Assembly: GCF_036320965.1 (NCBI RefSeq)
Contig: NC_092262.1
Location: forward strand, 7,923,072 to 7,987,071
Reading direction: 5' to 3'
DNA from: Panulirus ornatus
Taxonomy: Eukaryota; Arthropoda; Malacostraca; Decapoda; Palinuridae
Length of the DNA: 64,000 bases
The notes under the pieces are model-generated. The model searched no databases and was not told the DNA's origin. It saw only the letters and a program-made list of their open reading frames with translations. How positions within the stretch are numbered: the first letter of the stretch is position 1; the number at the start of each line of letters is the position of its first letter. A program made the position numbers and the translations under genes. Positions 54,871 through 64,000 of this stretch are shown piece after piece.

Positions 54871-57800
54871 TAAGATAAATACAATTTATCTTTGTACTTG
54901 TTTCTAGTTTTATCTTATGCTTAATGGATTGTCTTATCCATTTTAGAGTTTCTGTAAACGAGTTACATGTATGACCCATTATTGGAAAACAAACATTAGG
55001 TTTCATGAGTAGCCTCAACAGAATCGTATATCAAGCATTAGTTATGGTTTTCTGTGTTTTTACCATCAAATCTATTCTACTGGCTTTTGTCAAAAATTTT
55101 TCTTTTACTTTACACTATGTGAAGATCAAATAAGATAGTTTCAAAATGTCAGCTTGTAAAGATGTTTTTCATTACAGTGTTATTATTATGATTGTCCCTG
55201 GATCATTTTCTAAGGAAGGGTTCTTTCCAGGAGCTTCTGCACCCCAAGGTTGCTTTACTTCCAGTTGTGGGGAAATGATGAACTCTTTGAAGTGAAGAGA
55301 TCTTTGGTGAGTTCTACTCCCAATGATTCAGCCTTGTGACTGATATGACTGTGAACAGGCAAAATTAGTAACACCTGTGTAAGGATGGAGTATTACTTAA
55401 CATCTTCGGCAGGGCTGCATCATTGGGAGTACAGTCTCGTCAAAGAACCTCTCTCCAAAGGAATTCATCTTTGCCCTGCTGCAGGACGTAGTCCAGCCTT
55501 AGGCTTTAGGAGGCTGTGGAAGGGAAGTCCTGGTATCTTTTGTTAGAAAAGGGTGTTAACATTATCCTGTGTTGATACCAGGACCCTTTCTGAGAAAAGT
55601 GTCCTGGAACAATTGTAGAGAAATAGGCAATATATATATTATGTGTGTTTTTACACTCACACACACACAAACACAAACACAGTATTTCATGCAATGTAGG
55701 AGCTGTAGGTTTGCCACATACCTACTTGGGCAAAGCTCACTCTAGAGAGACTTAAGAAAGATTGTGTATGAAGTGTATGACCTTAGCAGAAACTGCTTGA
55801 ACCTTACTCAGGTACCACAGGCAATTTAACTGCCACACAGGAACCATACACTACCTCAGTTGTGCCACCAACCAACAGTCCCTCACTGCCCATATAACAT
55901 TCATCACAAAGTTGTTGAAAGAAATGGTTACTTCCATCTTAATGTACATACATATATAGGTTTTGTATTACCATTTGTCCATAGAGTCACCTTTAAGCTG
56001 TTGGTTAAATATGAGTCTGCTGTTGTTACGGCATATTGCAAATGGTAATATTGTTATTATATGGTAAAAGTAGGCAGCTATTCTGGATGTATGTTTAATG
56101 GCCACTGAGGGACTGACCTGCTCAGGGTGGGCTTGCGACAGTTAATGGTGTATTCTCTTGCTCATGCTGCTACTACCTGTGCTCTTATTACAGTTAAGTG
56201 TGGAATCCATATTCAAGATTTTATCCCTTTCTGAAAGAGTTTTACTTGTGCTGTTAAGATTTTAAAAGGTTAATGAGTACCTTCTTGCAAGAACGATAAT
56301 ATTCATTGTCTGTGTCATGGTATAAGCCATCCTTGGATGGCTTGCTTTATCACAGCTGTAGATTCTGTGATGACCAGCACTGCCAGCTGTTATTGCTTCC
56401 CCTTAGTGACTAATTAATCATAGTCATGTTTTTCATACATTCCATGTGTTGCCGATGCACATTTCTATTGATATGTTCCCCATATGTCAGTGTATGTGTA
56501 CCTATGCATCTGCAGCCTGAGCAGCAGCAACAGTTTACAGTTCCTCCTAGTCTTGCACACCCTGAGCCCCACCAAGTGCCTGTCGAACCACTATACCTCA
56601 AAAATCTCCATAGTAACTCATTCCAGTGGACCCATATCAGGAGTTTTGTTGTGCCCGTACCTAGCCAATCATAGGTGGAGGTCTTTGCCTGTAAGGAACT
56701 ACGTGAGGCTACCTGTTCAATTTTTAAGGGAATGGCAGACCTCCACACCATTTTACCCACAGTAGTTCTCATATAAGTTATGGTTGGTAACATACAATTC
56801 TTACTCACAGTACTCATAATCCTTTTTTAGGAATGCTAACCAGTAGTAACTGGTGTGAAGCATTGTATTTTTCCAACCAACATACATTATCCTGTGTTTA
56901 TATATTAAGTATTTTTTGACATTCTTCCTTTAAACTTAATTATTATTTTGCCCTGTTGGGTATAGCTGTAACTGTAGCTTGTATCTGTAGATTTTGAGCT
57001 TATTTTTATGCTTACTTTAATCTTAACATAAGTGGCCATGGCCCAATTTCTTTGTAATAGGTATGTGAGAAGGTGTCAAGGAAGTTCAAAGTAACCCAAG
57101 GCTCAGGCATTGCTTGAAGTCTTGTTCTGCGTGTTATATGGCTGATGCCTTCCAAGAGAAAGTGCCCCAAATTTTGTACTTGATGCTCAGAAGATTTGTA
57201 TAACCTGTAGCAGTGAATGCTCATATAAACATATTCCAGGACTGTCTCATCATTCATTTGAGACAAGTGAAGAATAATGTTTTGATATAGAAATGTAAAT
57301 TAGGTGTTGTGGTGAACTTTCTCTTGTAATTATTTCTAGGTAGGTAATCAAATATGCAATAGCATTCAGTATTGCCAAAACAGTGGGCTTGCATCAAAAG
57401 CTCTGGCCAATATCCCACCATCATATCACACACATCCAAAGAGTGAGGCAGTTGTACAATAATTGCCATAAGAGGTGTCGGTTACCATTCAGCATGTTTG
57501 TAGTACTGGTGACATCCTTGAATTTGTGATGTCTCGTGTAAAATGCATGGTGATTTGAATTACTGGCATTTTTATCCTGAACTGATATCATGTACTATAG
57601 GTTTTGATTGATTATGCTTAACCCTCTGAAAGAAAAATTGAAAAAAGAAAATTTGTCAATTTTTTGCATTTATTTTTTTTCTCTGGCTTTTTGTGCTTGG
57701 AGATATGTACACTATGTAGAATCAGTGAAGTCCAGGATGTAGGTTACTTTGGTGAAGAAGAAGCTGCCCGTGTATTATGCAGTAGCAATGAATTTAAAAA

Positions 57801-58079
57801 TGTCATTCTGATGCACTACTTTTGATTTGGAACTTTTTATATTTTCAGTTGATGTTGGTTTATCATATTTTTGCTTTGAGTAGCTGATAATAAACTGTAG
57901 ATATTTTTCAGAAATGTCACTTTTAAGAAATGCATAAAATTACATTGAAGTGCAGAAAGATTATGATGCAGAATTGAATGCCAGTCTTTTTGAGAAAAAA
58001 AAAAAAGATAGTGGATATAGATGTTGAAATAGAGTGAGTGCTTCATCATGTACAAGTGTATATGTATAAGTAAAACTCC
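54871..58079. other. Non-coding, no recognised gene
   Basis: Short inverted repeats occur at 55310-55600, and AATAAA at 57889-57894. No gene, satellite or clear mobile element was recognised; short frames lack domain features. Confidence 0.5.
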
Positions 58080-58300
58080 AGTTAGTGATGAGTAAGGTAA
58101 CCTCAGTCAGTGACCGAGGTAAGGTAACTCCAGTCAGTGACTGAGGGAAGGTAAATCCAGTCAGTGCCTGGGGTAAGATAACTCAAGTCAGTGATTGGGA
58201 AAGGTAACTCCAGTCAGTGACAAGTAAGGTAAATCCAGTCTGTAACTGCAGTAAGGTAACTCCAGTCAGTGACTAGGGTAAGGTAACTTCATTTTGTGAT
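58080..58300. repeat. ~26-bp minisatellite (about 9 units)
   Basis: Imperfect units of AAGGTAACTCCAGTCAGTGA type, followed by CTGAGGT or CTGGGGT variants. Copies are diverged, so the array is old. Confidence 0.9.
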
Positions 58301-59089
58301 TGGGGTGCTACTTCTGTAGCTTAGAAAATAAATGTGATTCTTAGACACTCGGAAATGATTTTTAGGTGCATTTTGAATGGTAATAGACATACTCTTAGTA
58401 GCCTAAGTTATCATAGGGCTGGCTGGCTATTGCAAAATTTTTAACTGTTGCATGTAATTTGTACATATGGATCATAATTGCTCATTACTAGGAAGCATTT
58501 AATCATAATAAATGGTGGACATTTCTTAATATTAGTAACAACTTGTATAGAATCCATTTATTAGTAATACTAAACTATTAGTCAGTCATGATTGACTCCA
58601 GTTTGAGTCCTTTTCCATGACGAGAAAATTCAGTTTCTGACCTTATTGATAGCATTCATGTGAATTTTGGAAATTTTGTGTAACATTTTAGATATAGAGG
58701 TTCTTCCAGATTACTCGTTTCACTAAACTAAAATCAAAAGTATGTCACAGCAGATACAAGAATGAATTGAAAGATTTTTGATGGGCAAGTAAGAAGTGGT
58801 ACACATTCTTCTGAAATTGATCAACACCTACACTTTTCTTTTCTTACTGTATCATATCTTGAGTTTGTCATTCATGTAGACTAGGGTATCTGTAATGATG
58901 CTTTGTATTGAGAAGGAATGATAAATGAACTCGGACATTTTTGGAAATGCAGAAGTTGGTTGCTGAGGATACCCTACCCTGAAGTAGGAATCCTTGTGTT
59001 AATTTTTTCTTTATTATTTTCATGGAAGGGAATATATGTTGAATTTTAAAAATTGCTCCATAACATTATTTTCCATAATCTGGTATGAC
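58301..59089. other. Non-coding, no recognised feature
   Basis: AT-rich; nothing recognised. Confidence 0.55.
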
Positions 59090-59440
59090 TATATAGAATG
59101 AAGAAAGTAATGAGGGGTGATATTAGAGATTTGATATGGTACGAAAGAGAATGAATTGTAGAGTATATGGAATGTACTTCTTTGAAGTGGTTTGGGTATG
59201 TGGAAAGAATGCAAGATGGGGAGTTTACAAGGAGAGGGTTTGATATTGTAATTAGAAGATCTCTCGTGACATAGGAAAATGGAATAGAATATTACTGAAG
59301 GGAGAGAAATGGGGGCGGAATGCATAGGTTGGTGTATGCGAGAGGGGCATGTAAGGACAGGGGTAAGTGGAGACTCTTTTGCCATGGCCACTCCCTTGAT
59401 GGGAGTTCCAGGAGGGAATGGGTGTCAGATATAGATAGAT
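59090..59440 (+). mobile_element. Degenerate LINE C-terminal fragment, second subfamily
   Basis: The + strand reads YMECTSLKWFGYVERMQDGE then FTRRGFD near 59170-59240, matching VLKWFGHMERMSEERLTKR of the 47-kb ORF, and later GHVRTGVSGDS and a GGSRGG-like end. The DGEFTRR form points to a related but distinct LINE subfamily. Confidence 0.6.
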
Positions 59441-61695
59441 AGATCGACAGAATAATTACAGTCATTGGGAATTAGATCATTAAAGATAAAGCTAATAGAT
59501 GAGGACTTTGAGTCACCAACTTGTATTTATGTGAGATATGCAGAGGTGCAAAACCATTCAGTATAAGATATGATTGTGGTCCAAAAACTGGAACAGTTCA
59601 TTATTGACCTGGAAAAGTTACTTCTTAAAGAAAAGGAATTGGAAGCTGCAATGGGCTTATTCAGTGAAGCATTTTCTGAGAGGCAGGGAATATAGTGCTG
59701 CCTGCAGCTTAAATATGATTTATTTTTTGTTTATTAGGTCGCTTGTTTTGAGCTTGTCTCGTGGAAGACCACCCAGTATCTTTTGGAGCTACAATTCATT
59801 ATAATAGGTAAAGCAAAAAGTGTATACTTTTCAAAAATATATTAATCTGTAATGTTTCTTTCATTGTCATACATATTTATACATGCAGCAATGGCCAGCC
59901 AGCCACATGTGAAGGGGTCAGTGAGGGCAGTTTTATATGCCAGACTAGACAAGGGTAAAGGAACAGTACATTACTGTTCACATTAGAGTAGTACCTTAAC
60001 AAGATTTTCACAAGCTGTACAAAAAGTGAAAACTTTTTATACTGATCCTTGAAGAGTTTGTCTTTTATTACTGTCCTTCCTGAACCCTTCCTCAGAGGCT
60101 TTGTGAACCCACATTGCTCAACCATTGACCAAATGATTCCATGCCATGTTGTTGAATCCAGCTACCTCAATCAGTCAGCAATAGTAATAGACAATACCAG
60201 CTTAGAGGCAAAGTTTCTTAGTGGAGATGTATTAATCGTTGATGTCTAATGTAGTGTCATTTGCTGTTGTGTTTTTTTTTTCTTTTTGTAATTTTGATTA
60301 ATTTTTCTGTAATGCAGGTTTTAGGCTGCTCGTATTACAGTGTTTTGATGCATGTAAGACCATGAGATTTGAAGTACACTCAGAGTTGAGTTCCAGTTCG
60401 GAGTTTCATAATGATAAGTGAGTCAGTGTGTTGTTCTTTAGAATTGCTGATAGAACTAAAGGATGATTTAAGATGTGTAGATGACAAGTAGTATAGCACG
60501 TATAGGAGTAAGTACTGAGCACATGTGATAAAGACTGCCTTTTCAGTTCTAGTGAAGGAAAATCTATAGGAACCTTGTTAGCTTTCTCAGCTTCAGTGTT
60601 TAATGGTTAATGCAGTCAAGCATGATTTCAGCCTGATGTACTGCATGCAAGTATAAAGTCTTATTAATATACATATTTTCGTTCATAAACATTTATGTTG
60701 TATTGTGTTTATCATTTATCGTTTTCAGAGCAAGGTGATGCTTGCAGGATTTCCTTTGTAGAGCTTTGAACATCCGAGTGTCAGATATTATACAGCAGTG
60801 TTAAACATTTTCAGAATTTTTTAGTGTGGCAGTTATGTATGCAAAGTAGTGTATCTATTATCATCATATTATTATTATTTCAATATAGGATTTCTTTTAT
60901 GGGGCTTCTTCAATTATGGGCCTCTGCTTCATGTGTGGGAGGAAGGTAGGGTGGGCTTCTGCTGGACAAGAAGGTCCTCAGCGATACTGTATACTCCTCT
61001 GTCCACTGATAATGAGATAGCATCATTGAAGGTGACTTCTCACTTCATGTGTCACTATGTGTATGTGGAGTCTGATACCACCAGCCTCACCCTAGACAAC
61101 ATCAACGTAAAGGCCATAAACAAACTAATTGCCCTTGAAACCCTTCTTAGCACTAGCTTCAGAAAAATAAAAGAATCCTTCAGTATCATCTACAGATAAT
61201 TTGGCTTCTCCTTAAACTTTGTCTTACTTGCCTGATTATCCACCCTTTCAAAAACAAATGAAACAAAGCGACAGACCACACAAAACAGAACACTGTAACC
61301 TATCACTGATTGCTTAGTAATCACAAACATCCAGGGACAGCAAAATAGAATTACCTCTGATAGTACTATTACAACGTTCCTTGCACCCACTTCTTTGACC
61401 AGCTCATGACTCCTACCACTGAACCTCCTCATAGCCAACTATTAGCATTTAAGCTGAAATGGAAAGCTTACTCATACCTTACAATGTAACATATACCCCA
61501 TCTTCAGCAAACATAGTATTAACAAAATTCTATTCGTAATAACTCATAAAGAACTTAAACAGCCACCCACCTAACTCCACTAGACATGTACACAGAAAGG
61601 AGTACAGTATCTTCAAAGACTTTCACTCCAAGGGAGTCAGTTATTTCCTTGCTCCTGCATGCAGTGCAGTCTTATGGCTGCAGGAGCCCCATAAA
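59441..61695. other. Non-coding or unrecognised, one 116-codon frame
   Basis: No recognised mobile element. A frame open from 60849 to 61199 follows an acceptor-like TTTCAATATAG at about 60889. It reads GFLLWGFFNYGPLLHVWEEG early and TTSLTLDNINVKAINKL later. I do not recognise a family, and no matching donor or second exon was found. Confidence 0.4.
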
Positions 61696-61699
61696 ACAG

Positions 61700-62045
61700 G
61701 TCTGCTGTATGAGCCCAGTTCAGCTTGTTAACAGCACATGACCTTCATTGTACCACATTACTCTAGTTTGCTCTGTCCTGTGCATGCCTCATGCTTTCCT
61801 CCCAATGTGTGTGTCTCAATCACTCAAGGCTTCTCGTGCTTTGGCCTTCCACCTCTGGGAGATGGAGGGTTGGATTGAAAAAGCTTTTGATTGCCTGGGG
61901 CCTGAACATGCAGGAGGGTGAGGGCCTGAACATGCGGGAGAGTGAGGGGCATGCAAGAGGGTGAACTGGAATGTTGTGCTATAATAGGTTCGACATACTG
62001 TCAATGAACTGAAGCTGGGCATTTGAAGAGGCTGGGGAAAGACCA
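61700..62045. mobile_element. Two LINE fragments joined head-to-head
   Basis: 61700-61855 is antisense (TGTACCACATTACTCTAGTT matches the complement of the end of the LINE ORF), while 61856-62045 is sense (GCCTGGGGCCTGAACATGCA then GGAGGGTGAG, the region of RGLNMQEGE, with a local duplication). Both are C-terminal parts, so the junction is an inverted joint of two relics. Confidence 0.55.
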
Positions 62046-62054
62046 TATTTTTGC

Positions 62055-62760
62055 TCATACTTGATTGCTGTTTCCTGCATTAGAGAGGTAGCACCAGGAA
62101 CAGATGAAGAAAGGCCACGTCTGCCCACATCTATTCTGTCGCTGTCATGTTGTGTAATGCACCAAAAGCATAGCTCCCTATCCACATCGAGGTCCCACAG
62201 ACCTTTTAGTGGTTTACTTATATTTTATATTTCATCTGTTTTGTTGTTTTATACCAAATTGCTTGTCCTGCCGTAGTAAGGTAGCATCAGGATCAAATGA
62301 GCAAAGGTCCCATTTGCACACATTTATTCTGTAACTGTCATGTATAATGTACTGAAATCTAAGTCTAGTATGTACAGCTAAGTCACAGAAACAATTCTGT
62401 GGGTTTCCTTTTACAGCATGGTGCCCCCTACCTTCCATATAACTAATTGATCCAATTCAGTCTATGCACGAGTTTCATCCTCCTGAATGTTTGGGGCTTG
62501 TTGCCCCAAAGCCTCTCTAACTCAAACCTCCCATCTTCTTAGTCTCCCTCTCCCCGCCTCCTTGCTCCCTCCTCTTCTGACATGTAGATTCTCTTTGTCT
62601 TTTATCCCTTGTACTCTTCATATGTCTGAACCATTTCAGCACACCCCTGTTAACTCTCTCATTCAGATTGTTCTTCCAAACCTTTCAGTCGCACAATTGT
62701 TCAGTAGCCCTCGAAATACTTCATCTTGCTTCATCTTTCTACAGTCTTTCTTTTAAACAG
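62055..62760 (-). mobile_element. Two LINE 3' fragments, antisense, in tandem
   Basis: 62055-62220 starts with the complement of a tail (GCTGTTTCCTGCATTAGAGA then GGTAGCACCAGGAACAGATG). 62255-62760 repeats the theme (TTGTCCTGCCGTAGTAAGGT) and continues into decayed C-terminal coding sequence on the minus strand. Both are old. Confidence 0.55.
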
Positions 62761-62971
62761 TTAATTGAATAGCTGCTAAATAAGTAAAATATTATAATTA
62801 GTACTGATATACAGGGTCTACAGATGATTAATTATTGTTTTTCTGACATTGCCGGGTAAGATTGTTTTATTTTTTTGATAACTGCTAAGGCTGAGGCACT
62901 ATGCCATGTTCTTAGGATAATTGTTTTTGACATTATGGACTCTCTATCAACTCTATCAACTATCAACTCTG

Positions 62972-64000
62972 TGGAAGGTATTAAGAATATATGGTGTGGG
63001 AGGCAAGTTGTTAGAAGCAGTGAAAAGTTTTTATCGAGGATGTAAGGCATGTGTACGTGTAGGAAGAGAGGAAAGTGATTGGTTCTCAGTGAATGTAGGT
63101 TTGCGGCAGGGGTGTGTGATGTCTCCATGGTTGTTTAATTTGTTTATGGATGGGGTTGTTAGGGAGGTAAATGCAAGAGTTTTGGAAAGAGGGGCAAGTA
63201 TGAAGTCTGTTGGGGATGAGAGAGCTTGGGAAGTGAGTCAGTTGTTGTTCGCTGATGATACAGCGCTGGTGGCTGATTCATGTGAGAAACTGCAGAAGCT
63301 GGTGACTGAGTTTGGTAAAGTGTGTGGAAGAAGAAAGTTAAGAGTAAATGTGAATAAGAGCAAGGTTATTAGGTACAGTAGGGTTGAGGGTCAAGTCAAT
63401 TGGGAGGTGAGTTTGAATGGAGAAAAACTGGAGGAAGTGAAGTGTTTTAGATATCTGGGAGTGGATCTGGCAGCGGATGGAACCATGGAAGCGGAAGTAG
63501 ATCATAGGGTGGGGGAGGGGGCGAAAATTCTGGGGGCCTTGAAGAATGTGTGGAAGTCGAGAACATTATCTCGGAAAGCAAAAATGGGTATGTTTGAAGG
63601 AATAGTGGTTCCAACAATGTTGTATGGTTGCGAGGCGTGGGCTATGGATAAGAGTTGAGCGCAGGAGGATGGATGTGCTGGAAATGAGATGTTTGAGGAC
63701 AATGTGTGGTGTGAAGTGGTTTGATTGAGTGAGTAACGTAAGGGTAAGAGAGATGTGTGGAAATAAAAAGAGCGTGGTTGAGAGAGCAGAAGAGGGTGTT
63801 TTGAAGTGGTTTGGGCACATGGAGAGAATGAGTGAGGAAAGATTGACCAAGAGGATATATGTGTCGGAGGTGGAGGGAACGAGGAGAAGAGGGAGACCAA
63901 ATTGAAGGTGGAAAGATGGAGTGAAAAAGATTTTGTGTGATCGGGGCCTGAACATGCAGGAGGGTGAAAAGAGGGCAAGAAATAGAGTGAATTGGAGCGA
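62972..64000 (+). mobile_element. Recent LINE copy, broken, running off the right edge
   Basis: This copy shares nearly every base with 47069-48133 over their overlap and extends further upstream. It encodes LWKVLRIYGVGGKLLEAVKS, then VNVGLRQGCVMSPWLFNLFM and LLFADDTALVADS, the RT palm motifs. Compared with the 47-kb copy it has one inserted base near 63652 (ATGGATAAGAG for ATGGATAGAG), a CGA to TGA stop near 63724 and a TGG to TGA stop near 63902, so it cannot make the full C-terminus. The 5' border follows a short CTCTATCAACT repeat. Confidence 0.85.

Overview
This window looks like nuclear DNA from a decapod or related malacostracan crustacean. Genes are split by long introns, simple-sequence arrays are very dense ((TA)n, (GT)n, (TC)n), and there are many degraded non-LTR retrotransposons. 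A short high-copy repeat with the core CGCTACCTCGCTAACGCGGG recurs throughout; I associate it with decapod genomes from general knowledge, not from a search. There are no operons, CRISPR arrays, rRNA genes or convincing tRNA genes.

Two host genes can be supported, both on the + strand. The better one is a complete threonine aspartase 1 (TASP1) gene: ten coding exons from 31171 to 52540, all joined in compatible phase, giving a predicted 404-residue protein with the catalytic Asp-Thr processing site at residues 191/192. The other is the partial 3' part of a GT13-family glycosyltransferase (POMGNT1/MGAT1-like) in the first 13.5 kb. Three exons are convincing (803-879, 1326-1413, 5012-5206, the last with the Glu-Asp-Asp metal-binding motif) and a fourth is plausible (12943-13447). 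Its 5' exons lie left of the window and its 3' end was not found.

Layout. 1-13.5 kb: glycosyltransferase exons in introns filled with minisatellites (21-bp arrays at 2.0, 4.6 and 5.7 kb, a 29-bp array at 3.2 kb, a GGA-rich tract at 4.1 kb) and repeat copies. 13.5-28.4 kb: mostly non-coding satellites and mobile elements, including a fold-back element at 20.36-20.85 kb with a hammerhead-ribozyme-like motif and another 21-bp array at 23.9 kb. 28.4-31.1 kb: unique sequence and the TASP1 5' flank. 31.2-52.5 kb: TASP1, with introns holding old LINE fragments on both strands and one recent insertion (47069-48133) flanked by an 11-bp target-site duplication. 52.5-64 kb: non-coding sequence with LINE fragments in alternating orientation, ending in a second near-identical LINE copy that runs off the right edge.

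The repeats form a connected set. 'Family A' is the 3' tail of an APE-type LINE whose recent copies lie at 47.1 and 63.0 kb. 'Family B' is a ~240-bp non-coding repeat (six copies) whose 3' end resembles that tail, as expected of a SINE mobilised by that LINE. At least one further LINE lineage, CR1/L2/Jockey-like, is present only as degraded fragments. All homology calls come from reading translations by eye; no database search was run.
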